A DNA stretch of 42,787 bases from Pantoea septica (GTDB lineage Bacteria; Pseudomonadota; Gammaproteobacteria; Enterobacterales; Enterobacteriaceae), in NCBI RefSeq assembly GCF_002095575.1, contig NZ_MLJJ01000036.1, forward strand, positions 1 to 42,787, read 5' to 3'. The notes under the pieces were generated by a model. The model saw only the letters and a program-made list of their open reading frames with translations, was not told where the DNA came from and did no database searches. This document shows positions 27,431 through 36,359 of this stretch, piece after piece. The position numbers were made by a program, and so were the translations under genes. The stretch's first letter is position 1, and every line of letters begins with the position of its first letter.

Positions 27431-28327
27431 ATGACCAAGCTTAAAGCAGTAATCCCGGTTGCGGGTCTCGGTATGCATATGCTCCCGGCGACGAAAGCAA
27501 TTCCAAAAGAGATGCTGCCTGTCGTTGATAAGCCGATGATTCAATACATCATTGATGAGTGCGTTGCTGCAGGCATCAAAGAGATCGTGCTGGTCACCCA
27601 TGCTTCCAAAAATGCGGTGGAAAACCACTTCGATACCACTTACGAGCTGGAAGCGCTGCTCGAAGCGCGCGTAAAACGTCAGTTGCTGAGCGAAGTGCAG
27701 TCAATTTGCCCGCCGGGCGTGACCATTATGAACGTGCGTCAGGCGCAGCCGCTGGGCCTTGGCCACTCTATTCTGTGCGCCCGCCCGATGATCGGCGACA
27801 ACCCCTTCGTCGTGGTGCTGCCGGACGTGCTGCTGGATGACTCCACCGCTGACCATCTGCGCTACAACCTTGCCGCTATGGTGGCGCGCTTCGAAGAGAC
27901 CGGCCATAGCCAGGTGCTGGCGCAGCATATGCCGACCGCCGATCTCTCTGAGTACTCCGTCATCACCACCGAGCAGCCGCTGGATAACCCAGGCGACGTT
28001 AGCGCCATCACCGACTTCGTCGAGAAACCTGAAGAGCCGGCCCCGCTGAACTCCGATCTGGCTGCCGTCGGCCGCTATGTGCTCTCCGCCGATATCTGGG
28101 GCGAGCTTGAGCGCACCGAGCCGGGCGCCTGGGGCCGTATTCAGCTTACCGACGCTATCGCCAGCCTGAGCCAGAAGAAGCCGGTGGACGCCGCGCTGCT
28201 GATGGGTCGCAGCTTCGACTGCGGTCGTAAACTCGGCTATATGCAGGCGTTCGTTTCTTACGGCCTGCGCAGCAACGGCATGGGGCAGGAATTCCGCGCC
28301 GCCATTGAGAAAATTCTGGCAAAATAA
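27431..28327 (+). CDS. galF: GalF, UTP-glucose-1-phosphate uridylyltransferase regulatory homologue
   Basis: A 298-residue GalU/GalF protein. The N-terminal nucleotide-binding loop reads [13 protein letters not shown], which is diagnostic of GalF (GalU has AGLGTRMLPATKA). The rest is collinear with E. coli GalF, including [17 protein letters not shown] and [12 protein letters not shown]. GalF is a paralogue reported to modulate UDP-glucose supply, and it marks the left border of O-antigen/capsule loci in enterobacteria. It is followed 53 nt later by galE, with a 7-bp hairpin (28343-28362) between. Confidence 0.95.
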   Translation: MTKLKAVIPVAGLGMHMLPATKAIPKEMLPVVDKPMIQYIIDECVAAGIKEIVLVTHASKNAVENHFDTTYELEALLEARVKRQLLSEVQSICPPGVTIMNVRQAQPLGLGHSILCARPMIGDNPFVVVLPDVLLDDSTADHLRYNLAAMVARFEETGHSQVLAQHMPTADLSEYSVITTEQPLDNPGDVSAITDFVEKPEEPAPLNSDLAAVGRYVLSADIWGELERTEPGAWGRIQLTDAIASLSQKKPVDAALLMGRSFDCGRKLGYMQAFVSYGLRSNGMGQEFRAAIEKILAK

Positions 28328-28380
28328 CTTTTTCTCACGTTTTGCCGCGCACCGACGCGGCAGCTTAGACAGGAGCACAC

Positions 28381-29394
28381 ATGGCTATTTTGGTAACGGG
28401 CGGGGCGGGATACATCGGCTCGCATACGGTGCTGGCGTTATTGCAGCGCGGCGACGACGTTGTAGTACTGGATAACCTGTGCAACGCCTCGCGCGAGGCG
28501 ATTAATCGCGTTGAGAAGCTGGCGGGTAAGAAAGCGACCTTCGTTGAAGGCGATATTCGCGACCGCGCCTGCCTGCGCGATCTGTTCGCCAGCAACGATA
28601 TCGCGGCGGTGATTCACTTCGCCGCGCTGAAAGCGGTAGGGGAGTCGACCCGCATGCCGCTGGAGTACTACGAGAATAACGTTGCCGGCACCGTGGTGCT
28701 GCTGGAAGAGATGCGCGCCGCTGGCGCCTATAACTTTATCTTTAGCTCTTCGGCCACCGTTTACGGCGCTGACGCCCCGGTTCCCTACGTGGAAACCACG
28801 CCGATTGGCGGCACCACCAGCCCTTACGGCACCTCCAAGCTGATGATTGAACTGGTGATGCGCGACTTCGCCTTCGCCGAACCGAAATTCAAAGCCATCG
28901 CGCTGCGCTACTTCAACCCGGTAGGCGCGCACGAGTCCGGCGAGATTGGCGAAGACCCGACCGGCATTCCCAATAACCTGCTGCCCTATATCGCGCAGGT
29001 GGCAATCGGTCGTCTGCCGCAGCTCGGCGTGTTCGGCGGCGATTACCCGACGCCGGATGGGACCTGTCAGCGCGACTACATTCACGTCGTCGACCTGGCG
29101 GAAGGGCATCTGAAAGCGCTTGACCATTTACCGAAGGTTGAAGGTTATAAGGCCTACAATCTCGGCGCGGGTAAAGGCTACTCGGTGCTGGAGATGATTA
29201 AGGCGTTTGAAGCGGCGTCCGGCAAGCAGATTCCTTACGAGATCAAACCGCGTCGCGACGGCGACCTGGCGGCCTTCTGGGCCGATGCGAGCCTGGCGGA
29301 TAAAGAGCTGGACTGGCGCGTGACGCGCGGGATTGAAGAGATGATGCGGGATACGTGGAACTGGCAGAGTAAGAATCCGAATGGGTTTAGGTAG
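28381..29394 (+). CDS. galE: UDP-glucose 4-epimerase
   Basis: Interconverts UDP-glucose and UDP-galactose, giving UDP-galactose for the galactose-rich EPS. The 337-residue short-chain dehydrogenase-type enzyme has the NAD loop GGAGYIG (7-13), SSSATVYG near 122-129, and the catalytic YXXXK motif in SPYGTSK. FNPVGAHESGEIGEDP and the C-terminal KPRRDGDLAAFWAD match GalE. An AGGAG ribosome binding site precedes the ATG. Position after galF is as in Pantoea and Erwinia EPS clusters, where this second galE serves EPS. Confidence 0.96.
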   Translation: MAILVTGGAGYIGSHTVLALLQRGDDVVVLDNLCNASREAINRVEKLAGKKATFVEGDIRDRACLRDLFASNDIAAVIHFAALKAVGESTRMPLEYYENNVAGTVVLLEEMRAAGAYNFIFSSSATVYGADAPVPYVETTPIGGTTSPYGTSKLMIELVMRDFAFAEPKFKAIALRYFNPVGAHESGEIGEDPTGIPNNLLPYIAQVAIGRLPQLGVFGGDYPTPDGTCQRDYIHVVDLAEGHLKALDHLPKVEGYKAYNLGAGKGYSVLEMIKAFEAASGKQIPYEIKPRRDGDLAAFWADASLADKELDWRVTRGIEEMMRDTWNWQSKNPNGFR

Positions 29395-29402
29395 TTGAAA
29401 AG

Positions 29403-29429
29403 AAGGCGAACTCAGGTTCGCCTTTCTTA
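29403..29429 (+). terminator. Intrinsic terminator after galE
   Basis: AAGGCGAAC (29403-29411), loop TCAG, GTTCGCCTT (29416-29424), then TCTTA. It begins 8 nt past the galE stop and marks the end of the GC-rich EPS block. Confidence 0.9.
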
Positions 29430-29597
29430 TATTTGATTTGAATTATCTTATCAGACCTTTCTCACTATTCTGATTGCATCACCCTGATGCATCAGCAATC
29501 ATCGCTTGCCTCTATAAATGCTCATTAGTTGAACTAACACCTGTGACATAAACGCATTTTATTCGTAATAGCTATACCTCAGTGATAGAATTTACGA

Positions 29598-29626
29598 TTG
29601 TTGAATGATAAACCCACTTAAATAAT
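29598..29626 (+). promoter_or_regulatory. Candidate promoter of the O-antigen operon
   Basis: TTGTTG (29598-29603), a 17-nt spacer, and AATAAT (29621-29626). The -10 matches five of six positions, the -35 only three. It lies about 110 nt upstream of the ops core, a sensible distance. AT-rich DNA offers other candidates. Confidence 0.3.
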
Positions 29627-29712
29627 TTCATTAATAAAGTGATATCAATCAACCAAATGCTGATTATGTAGCGGATTTACGTGATCAGTGAACTCATTCG
29701 GTCAAAGATAAT

Positions 29713-29750
29713 CAGCATCGTGGGAGCTGTAACCCAGGGGCGGTAGCATG
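29713..29750 (+). promoter_or_regulatory. Second JUMPstart element with ops
   Basis: A 38-nt match to the JUMPstart consensus, including AGCTGT, the CCAGG block and the ops core GGCGGTAGCATG at 29739-29750. It is closer to consensus than the one in front of the EPS operon. It begins the RfaH-dependent O-antigen transcript, 77 nt ahead of rfbB. Confidence 0.93.
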
Positions 29751-29827
29751 CTCTGAAAACTCTTATGATTGTCTGCTTTTTATTCAGGCGCCTATGCCTC
29801 AGATAGCTTGTCAGGAATAAACACGTT

Positions 29828-30907
29828 ATGAAGATTCTTATCACTGGTGGTGCAGGTTTTATCGGTTCAGCGGTTGTGCGTCATGTAATCAACAATACAA
29901 ATGATGAAGTCATAAACGTTGATAAACTTACCTATGCAGGCAATCTTGAATCGTTGAAAGAGGTGAACAGCAATCCACGCTACACCTTTAAGCAGATCGA
30001 CATCTGCGACGGCCAGGCTATCACTGAAGCATTAAATGAATTTCAGCCTGATGCCATCATGCATCTGGCCGCTGAAAGCCATGTAGATCGCTCAATCACC
30101 GGCCCGGCTGAGTTTGTTCAGACTAACGTGGTGGGCACCTACGCACTATTAGAAGCGACCCGTCAATACTGGAGCGCATTGCCTGAAGCACGAAAAGCGG
30201 CATTTCGTTTCCACCATATTTCTACTGACGAAGTGTATGGTGATCTACCGCATCCGGATGAAATGGACGGCGATTTGCCGTTGTTTACCGAAGAAACCCC
30301 TTATGCACCCAGCAGTCCTTACTCCTCGACTAAAGCAGCCAGCGATCATCTGGTTCGCGCATGGGGGCGCACCTATAAATTGCCAGTGATTGTGACTAAC
30401 TGCTCAAACAACTATGGTCCTTACCACTTCCCGGAAAAACTCATTCCGCTGATTATCAGCAATGCGCTGGAAGGCAAACCTTTACCTATTTATGGTAAAG
30501 GCGACCAGATTCGCGACTGGCTCTATGTCGAAGATCATGCGCGTGCGCTCTATACCGTAGTTAAAAATGCTAAAACTGGCACCACGTATAATATTGGTGG
30601 ACACAACGAAAAGAAAAATATCGATGTTGTGATGAAAGTCTGCGAATTGCTAGATGAACTGCGTCCAAAAGAAACGCCTTACCGCGACCAGATTACTTAC
30701 GTTCAGGATCGGCCGGGTCACGATCGTCGCTACGCGATCGATGCCGCTAAAATTGAAAAGGATTTGGGCTGGAAACCGGAAGAGACTTTTGAAACGGGCC
30801 TGAAGAAAACGGTCGAATGGTACCTCAACAATTCAGAGTGGGTTGAACACGTAAAAAGCGGTGCATATCAGAACTGGATCGAAGAAAACTACGAGAAGCG
30901 TAGCTAA
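29828..30907 (+). CDS. rfbB: dTDP-glucose 4,6-dehydratase
   Basis: Second step of dTDP-L-rhamnose synthesis: dTDP-glucose to dTDP-4-keto-6-deoxyglucose, NAD-dependent. The 359-residue SDR enzyme has GGAGFIG (7-13), the catalytic triad segment STDEVYG (Thr 133, Asp 134, Glu 135), YSSTK (Tyr 165, Lys 169) and [15 protein letters not shown], all as in RmlB. It is the first gene after the ops element, and its last stop base is the A of the rfbD start (TAATG), so the two are translationally coupled. Confidence 0.97.
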   Translation: MKILITGGAGFIGSAVVRHVINNTNDEVINVDKLTYAGNLESLKEVNSNPRYTFKQIDICDGQAITEALNEFQPDAIMHLAAESHVDRSITGPAEFVQTNVVGTYALLEATRQYWSALPEARKAAFRFHHISTDEVYGDLPHPDEMDGDLPLFTEETPYAPSSPYSSTKAASDHLVRAWGRTYKLPVIVTNCSNNYGPYHFPEKLIPLIISNALEGKPLPIYGKGDQIRDWLYVEDHARALYTVVKNAKTGTTYNIGGHNEKKNIDVVMKVCELLDELRPKETPYRDQITYVQDRPGHDRRYAIDAAKIEKDLGWKPEETFETGLKKTVEWYLNNSEWVEHVKSGAYQNWIEENYEKRS

Positions 30908-31794
30908 TGAATATACTTCTTTTTGGTAAAAATGGGCAGGTAGGCTGGGAATTGCAGCGTGCCTTGGCTCCGCTGGGTAAGGTTGTGGCGCTGGACCGTC
31001 ATTCAAGCCACCACTGTGGTGATCTGACAAATCCAGAAGGCATTGCGAAAACGGTGCGGGATATCAAACCCGACGTGATTGTGAATGCTGCGGCCTATAC
31101 CGCTGTAGATAAGGCAGAAAGTGACTTGCACAATGCCGAGTTGATTAATGCCGTCAGTGTGGAGGCGCTGGCATGTGCAGCGCGTGATGTGAACGCTTTG
31201 CTGGTTCATTACTCCACCGACTATGTTTTCGATGGCAGCGGTGAGCGCCCGTGGAGGGAAGACGATATCACTTCTCCCCTCAATGTCTATGGCAAAACTA
31301 AGCGGCAGGGCGAAGAGGCAATAATTGCGCATGTGCCTAACTATCTCATCTTTCGCACTAGTTGGGTATACGCGGCAAAAGGCAACAATTTTGCCAAGAC
31401 CATGATCCGTTTGGCACAGGAACGAGAAACGCTATCTGTAATTAACGATCAGTATGGCGCACCAACTGGTGCCGAGTTGATTGCTGATTGTACCGTGCAT
31501 GCAATCAAAGCAACTTTGGCTCAGCCAGAAAAAGCAGGGATCTACAACTTAATTGCCTCAGGCGTTACAACCTGGCACGAGTATGCAGAATTGGTTATTG
31601 GGTATGTCCGGGAGAGGGGACTGCCACTAAAGATCACTGCAATTAATACTGTGGATACTACAGCGTTTCCAACACCCGCTAAGCGTCCTTCTAACTCTAG
31701 ACTCAATACTGAAAAACTGACTACCGCATTTGGTTTAACACTGCCGGAATGGCAACAAGGTGTTATTCGTATGTTGAATGAACTATATGACTGA
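30907..31794 (+). CDS. rfbD: dTDP-4-dehydrorhamnose reductase
   Basis: Last step of dTDP-L-rhamnose synthesis (NADPH-dependent reduction of the 4-keto sugar). The 295-residue SDR enzyme has GKNGQVG (7-13), NAAAYTAVDKAE (60-71), STDYVFDG (103-110) and the catalytic YGKTK (Tyr 128, Lys 132), and the family blocks FRTSWVYA and DQYGAPTGA. Start codon overlaps the rfbB stop by one base. Lower GC than the EPS genes. Confidence 0.97.
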   Translation: MNILLFGKNGQVGWELQRALAPLGKVVALDRHSSHHCGDLTNPEGIAKTVRDIKPDVIVNAAAYTAVDKAESDLHNAELINAVSVEALACAARDVNALLVHYSTDYVFDGSGERPWREDDITSPLNVYGKTKRQGEEAIIAHVPNYLIFRTSWVYAAKGNNFAKTMIRLAQERETLSVINDQYGAPTGAELIADCTVHAIKATLAQPEKAGIYNLIASGVTTWHEYAELVIGYVRERGLPLKITAINTVDTTAFPTPAKRPSNSRLNTEKLTTAFGLTLPEWQQGVIRMLNELYD

Positions 31795-31831
31795 GTCATT
31801 TCAGGTACTGTAAAATTCTAAGGGTAACGTT

Positions 31832-32713
31832 GTGAAAAGTAAAAAGGGAATAATTCTTGCAGGCGGCTCAGGTACGCGCCTCTATCCGGTTACAATGGCG
31901 GTAAGTAAACAACTTCTGCCTATATATGACAAACCGATGATCTATTATCCGCTCAGCACGCTTATGCTTGCAGGCATCCGTGACATTTTGATCATCAGTA
32001 CTCCGCAAGATACCCCTCGATTTGAAAGCCTGTTAGGTGATGGCTCTCAGTGGGGTCTTAATCTGAAATACATTGTTCAGGAAAGACCGGATGGTCTGGC
32101 ACAAGCATTTATTCTGGGTGAAGAGTTTATTGGTGACGATAATTGCGCATTGATACTTGGCGATAACATCTTCTACGGTCATGATTTGCATAAGCAGCTT
32201 AAAGATGCATCTGATAAAGAGAAGGGTGCGACGGTCTTTGCCTATCATGTTCATGATCCAGAGCGCTATGGCGTTGTGGAGTTCAATGAATCTGGCAAAG
32301 CCATTTCACTGGTAGAAAAGCCAACAGAGCCGAAAAGCAGTTATGCCGTGACTGGTCTGTATTTCTATGACAACAGCGTGGTTGAATTGGCGAAGAATCT
32401 AAAACCTTCTCTACGTGGTGAACTGGAAATTACCGATATCAACAATTTATATCTGGAGAAAGGCGAGCTGTCGGTTTCTATTATGGGCCGTGGCCATGCG
32501 TGGTTGGATACCGGCACGCATCAAAGTCTGATTGAAGCAAACAACTTCATTCAAACTATTGAGACCCGCCAAGGGCTAAAAGTTGCTTGCCCGGAAGAGA
32601 TTGCATTTCGTATGGGATTCATTGATGCTGAAAAGCTCAAAGAGCTGGCGAAACCGCTACTTAAAAATGATTATGGTAAATATTTGATGGCCTTGTACAA
32701 CGGGAAGCTATAA
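31832..32713 (+). CDS. rfbA: Glucose-1-phosphate thymidylyltransferase
   Basis: First step of dTDP-L-rhamnose synthesis: glucose-1-phosphate plus dTTP. The 293-residue product has the nucleotidyltransferase loop GGSGTRLYP (11-19), [19 protein letters not shown] (26-44), [10 protein letters not shown] and [12 protein letters not shown], collinear with E. coli RfbA. The start is GTG at 31832 (preceded by AAGGGTAACG); the family N-terminus KGIILAGG begins five codons in. The stop overlaps the rfbC start by one base. Confidence 0.97.
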   Translation: MKSKKGIILAGGSGTRLYPVTMAVSKQLLPIYDKPMIYYPLSTLMLAGIRDILIISTPQDTPRFESLLGDGSQWGLNLKYIVQERPDGLAQAFILGEEFIGDDNCALILGDNIFYGHDLHKQLKDASDKEKGATVFAYHVHDPERYGVVEFNESGKAISLVEKPTEPKSSYAVTGLYFYDNSVVELAKNLKPSLRGELEITDINNLYLEKGELSVSIMGRGHAWLDTGTHQSLIEANNFIQTIETRQGLKVACPEEIAFRMGFIDAEKLKELAKPLLKNDYGKYLMALYNGKL

Positions 32714-33261
32714 TGAAAATTATTGATACAGAAATCCCTGACGTTAAGATTATAGAGCCATCAGTATTTGGTGATGAACGTGGTTTCTTCATGGAAACGT
32801 GGCAGCAAAAGAAATTTGAAGAACAAGTTTCACCACGAACTTTTGTTCAGGATAACCATTCAAAATCTTCAAAAGGAATTTTGCGTGGTTTGCACTACCA
32901 GACTGTAAATACTCAAGGCAAGCTTGTACGGGTAGTTGCAGGCGAAGTTTTTGATGTGGCTGTTGATATGAGAAAGTCATCACCTACATTTGGGAAATGG
33001 GTGGGCGTATACCTTTCAGCTGAAAATAAGCGGCAACTATGGGTACCAGAAGGTTTCGCTCACGGTTTTTATGTAACTTCTGAAAGTGCTGAGTTTGTTT
33101 ACAAATGCACCGATTATTACAATCCTCATCATGAGCATTCTCTGCTATGGAATGATTCATATCTGAATATCAATTGGCCGATCTCTGAAGGTGATAGTCC
33201 TGCTCTTTCCGCGAAAGATAAAAACGGAATAAAATTTTCACAAGCAGTAACCTTTGATTGA
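32713..33261 (+). CDS. rfbC: dTDP-4-dehydrorhamnose 3,5-epimerase
   Basis: Third step of dTDP-L-rhamnose synthesis, a cofactor-free cupin epimerase. The 182-residue product has FGDERGFFMETW (19-30), the catalytic histidine in RGLHYQ (His 61), VPEGFAHGFYV (111-121) and KCTDYYNPHHE. Length is the family norm. It completes the rfbBDAC set and is followed at once by a terminator hairpin. Confidence 0.97.
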   Translation: MKIIDTEIPDVKIIEPSVFGDERGFFMETWQQKKFEEQVSPRTFVQDNHSKSSKGILRGLHYQTVNTQGKLVRVVAGEVFDVAVDMRKSSPTFGKWVGVYLSAENKRQLWVPEGFAHGFYVTSESAEFVYKCTDYYNPHHEHSLLWNDSYLNINWPISEGDSPALSAKDKNGIKFSQAVTFD

Positions 33262-33272
33262 TTCCTAAAACT

Positions 33273-33300
33273 AAGGATGCGTTAATTACGCATCCTTTTT
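33273..33300 (+). terminator. Intrinsic terminator inside the O-antigen operon
   Basis: AAGGATGCG (33273-33281), 7-nt loop, CGCATCCTT (33289-33297), then TTT. A perfect 9-bp stem with a five-T run overlapping its end, sitting between rfbC and the first glycosyltransferase, whose start is only 13 nt beyond. Downstream genes therefore need readthrough, presumably by RfaH, or a promoter of their own. Confidence 0.88.
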
Positions 33301-33312
33301 ATGTAGCTAACG

Positions 33313-34242
33313 ATGATGAGCAATAAAGGTAAAGTGAGTATTCTGATGGGTACTTACAACGGTGAGAAATATTTAGCAGAGCAACTTCAGTCAATTGCTT
33401 CACAGACGTACACTAACTGGAAGCTTATAGTTTCTGATGATGGTTCAACAGATAGTACCTGTAAAATTATTGAGCAATTTGCGCTAAGCTATCCTGATAA
33501 AGTCGTACTACATAAAGGACCAGGGAAAGGGTTTGCAGCGAACTTTCTAAATATGTTGCAACGTAGCGATATAATTTCCGAATTTTATGCATTCTGTGAT
33601 CAAGATGATATTTGGCTGGATGGCAAGCTTGAAACTGCTGTCATGCAATTAAACTCAGTGCCGCAAAACAAATACAAATTATATGGCTCGCGCACTAAAT
33701 TAATCGACTCATATGGAAATTTTATAGGTTATTCACCGTGCTTTACGAAAGCATTAAGCTTCAATAATGCACTTTTACAGAGCTATGCTGGCGGAAATAC
33801 CATGGTATTTAGTCGGGGATTAAAGCAACTTTTTGAAACGTTTCCTGTCGACTTAAAAATTGTCTCCCACGATTGGATTCTTTACATTATCTGCAGTGCT
33901 ATGAATGGCGCTGTTATTTATGATAAAGAACCTAAAATCCTTTACAGACAGCATGGAGGTAATCTTGTGGGAAGTAACAGCAGTTTGCTGTCAAAAGTTA
34001 AAAGATTTAATCGACTTTTTGCTGGGGAATTCAAAACCTGGAGCAAAATGAACTGCATAGCGCTGGATTGTATTAAAGAGAAAATGCCAAATGAAAATCA
34101 GACCAATTATGTTAGGTTCAACTCGCTAAAAAAAGGTCTGGTAAAAAGGATTGCTGGTTTTATATTTGGCGGTTTTTATAGGCAAAGCTTCGTTGAGACA
34201 TGTGCATTTTTTATCATGAACGTCTTTAGAAAATTGATTTAA
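33313..34242 (+). CDS. Family-2 glycosyltransferase, probable rhamnosyltransferase
   Basis: A 309-residue GT2. It starts KGKVSILMGTYNGEKYLAEQ, with VSDDGSTD (40-47) and the metal-binding DQDDIW (96-101), then AGGNTMVFSR and SHDWILYIICSA. This MGTYNGEKYL..QDDIW type is common among enterobacterial O-antigen rhamnosyltransferases, and it follows a dTDP-rhamnose set, so rhamnose is a sensible guess for the donor. ATG codons at 33313 and 33316 are both possible; there is no good ribosome binding site, and the start is 13 nt from the terminator. AT-rich. Confidence 0.87.
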   Translation: MMSNKGKVSILMGTYNGEKYLAEQLQSIASQTYTNWKLIVSDDGSTDSTCKIIEQFALSYPDKVVLHKGPGKGFAANFLNMLQRSDIISEFYAFCDQDDIWLDGKLETAVMQLNSVPQNKYKLYGSRTKLIDSYGNFIGYSPCFTKALSFNNALLQSYAGGNTMVFSRGLKQLFETFPVDLKIVSHDWILYIICSAMNGAVIYDKEPKILYRQHGGNLVGSNSSLLSKVKRFNRLFAGEFKTWSKMNCIALDCIKEKMPNENQTNYVRFNSLKKGLVKRIAGFIFGGFYRQSFVETCAFFIMNVFRKLI

Positions 34243-34259
34243 CCAATGATGGTGTAAAT

Positions 34260-35555
34260 ATGAAACGAATAGTTTTTATGATTATCAGATTTTTTCTGAA
34301 GATAGTGATTTATTGTTACTATGGTGTTCTGTCAATTCGCGATGGTATTAAGACAAAAAAATATACCAATGTAATAATTAAAAGGGATTTTGTAGGGGGT
34401 AAGATAATGCTTATTGCTCTCTATGAAAAAACATCGCTAAGAAATGATACTCTTGAACTGTTGCAAGAGGCTAAACGAAACAATATTTTCATTGTTGCGG
34501 TTAACACGTTAAAGCTTGATGAAGTTAATTATCCAAATGATTTAGCGGATGTTTACATCGAACGTGATAATTATGGTAGGGATTTTGGCAGCTACAAAAC
34601 TGGGATGAAGTATTTTTTTGAAAATAATTTTCAAGAAAAATGTGAACGTCTTCTTATAATCAATGATAGCGTTTTTTTCTCAAAAATAGGTTTGGCTGAT
34701 TTTGTCAGAAATTTGTTTGAAAGTCAGGTCGAAGTATTAGGAGCGACAGAGAATAGTCAGCACTCTCATCATTTAGGTTCATTCTGTATTTCTATGGCAG
34801 GGAAAATAACCAGAAATGATAAGTTTAAAAAATTCTGGTATGACTACAAAGCTTCAAATGTGAGACCCCTGGTAATCAAGCGAGGTGAGTTCGGTTTAAG
34901 TAAACTGCTTAAATCTCTGGTCAGTTCTGAGCAGGAATTCAAATCGCTATTCAATGTATCTTTCATGGAGCGTCAGTTAAGAGAAAATCATGATTTTTAC
35001 AAAAATTATTACTATTACCGACGTGAGGGTGTTAGAGGCTGGGCAAACCGTTCTATAACAGAGATGCTTGCTAATGATGAAATATTATCTTCATATTATA
35101 ATAAATATTTGATTCAGTATGAGCATCTTCCTGAGCCAGGGTTTTACCAACAAAACAACTTAGTGGCTAAATCTTCGACTACGGATATGACGACGCTAGC
35201 GGCTAAAAATATTGATTATCTGGAAGCTGTAAACTTCTTCAGGACTTATAGTAATAATGAAATCATTCTTGATAAAGCGTTCAAACAACGTGTTATAGCC
35301 CTATATCTTGATGAATTTACCATGGGTTCTCAAATTCATGTCAATTGCCTGGCTTTACACCACATTGGCTTGCCAATTATAAAGCTGGATTTAATGTTCC
35401 GTTGCGTATGCAGCATGAATGACATTATCAAGCTTAGAGATCAACTTGATGAGTCACAGCAAGAAGAGTTTATGACTTTAATACTAGCTCGCCTTTGTGG
35501 TGATAAGTTCCTCGTCGGTTTAAACCGTCTGGCATACCAATTTGGAATTTTGTAA
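34260..35555 (+). CDS. RgpF-like (rhamnan synthesis F-related) putative glycosyltransferase
   Basis: A 431-residue protein with a hydrophobic, basic N-terminus (residues about 3-26) that may anchor it to the membrane. The blocks NYGRDFGSYKTG (104-115), LLIINDSVFFSK (131-142) and EVLGATENSQHSHHLGSFC look like the rhamnan synthesis protein F family, which works on rhamnose polymers and cell-wall polysaccharides. The related motif KNVGRDIYPF with LHLHSKKS occurs again in the large protein at the right end of the window. Molecular activity is not established by this sequence alone. Its stop overlaps the wzm start (TAATG). Strongly AT-rich. Confidence 0.65.
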   Translation: MKRIVFMIIRFFLKIVIYCYYGVLSIRDGIKTKKYTNVIIKRDFVGGKIMLIALYEKTSLRNDTLELLQEAKRNNIFIVAVNTLKLDEVNYPNDLADVYIERDNYGRDFGSYKTGMKYFFENNFQEKCERLLIINDSVFFSKIGLADFVRNLFESQVEVLGATENSQHSHHLGSFCISMAGKITRNDKFKKFWYDYKASNVRPLVIKRGEFGLSKLLKSLVSSEQEFKSLFNVSFMERQLRENHDFYKNYYYYRREGVRGWANRSITEMLANDEILSSYYNKYLIQYEHLPEPGFYQQNNLVAKSSTTDMTTLAAKNIDYLEAVNFFRTYSNNEIILDKAFKQRVIALYLDEFTMGSQIHVNCLALHHIGLPIIKLDLMFRCVCSMNDIIKLRDQLDESQQEEFMTLILARLCGDKFLVGLNRLAYQFGIL

Positions 35556-36355
35556 TGTCGAATAAGCAAAAATCAGTCGGGTGGGATGATTTCACCTCTG
35601 CTTTGAAAAGTTTCCATGTTGTGAAAGTAATGGGCGGTCAGGACATCCGCATGCGTTATAAACGCTCCAAAATGGGGCCATTCTGGATTACTATCAGTAT
35701 GGCCGTAATGATTACCACTATGGGATTAGTATTCGGCAATTTATTTAAAACAAACGTCAGAGAGTTTTTACCTTATTTGACATTGGGCTTGATAACATGG
35801 ACATTTATTCTTAGCTCTATCTCTGAAGGATGTGATGCCTTAATCTCATCTGAAGGTATAATTAAGCAGTTACCAGTACCTTTACATGTACATGTCATGC
35901 GCGTGGTTTGGAAAAATTTCTTAATATTCCTTCATAACATTGTTATCTTCCCGTTTGTATTACTTGCTGTGCATAAAAGCCTAAGCTGGACTGTGCTGTT
36001 AGCGGTCCCTGGCTTTATATTGCTTGTAATAAATTTAACGTGGATACTTATGGTCCTTTCAATGATTTGTGCTCGTTTTCGTGACATGACACAAATTGTA
36101 ATGAGTATCATGCAAGTCATTTTCTATCTGACACCTGTGATCTGGATGCCTAAGCTACTATCTCATAGTTCTGCTGCTGTATTGCTAAATTTCAATCCGC
36201 TTTACCATCTTATTGATTTAGTGCGCAGCCCTCTATTAGGTGAGGTGCCGATGACAAGCAGTTATATTATCGCAGCTGTAATGGCAGTAGTTGGTTTAAC
36301 TTTTTCTATTTCAATGACCAGTAAATTTAAATATCGTGTTCCTTATTGGGTATAA
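35555..36355 (+). CDS. wzm: Wzm, O-antigen ABC transporter permease
   Basis: A 266-residue ABC-2 type membrane protein with six helices. It begins with a cytoplasmic stretch ending DIRMRYKRSKMGPFWITISM, the family signature at the first helix, and has FYLTPVIWMP with NFNPLYHLIDLVRSPLLG near the C-terminus, as in Wzm/KpsM/RfbA-type exporters. It forms the channel that moves the undecaprenyl-linked O chain across the inner membrane. Start overlaps the upstream stop by one base; wzt follows after 4 nt. Confidence 0.94.
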   Translation: MSNKQKSVGWDDFTSALKSFHVVKVMGGQDIRMRYKRSKMGPFWITISMAVMITTMGLVFGNLFKTNVREFLPYLTLGLITWTFILSSISEGCDALISSEGIIKQLPVPLHVHVMRVVWKNFLIFLHNIVIFPFVLLAVHKSLSWTVLLAVPGFILLVINLTWILMVLSMICARFRDMTQIVMSIMQVIFYLTPVIWMPKLLSHSSAAVLLNFNPLYHLIDLVRSPLLGEVPMTSSYIIAAVMAVVGLTFSISMTSKFKYRVPYWV

Positions 36356-36359
36356 TTCA

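Larger units (their letters stand above)
29430..29827. other. Intergenic control region of the O-antigen operon
   Basis: About 400 AT-rich bases with no supported gene. It contains a GATTGC/GCAATC inverted repeat around a TGATGCATCA palindrome (29472-29500), a weak sigma70-like pair (29598-29626), and the JUMPstart/ops element (29713-29750). The base composition changes sharply here from GC-rich to AT-rich. Confidence 0.7.
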
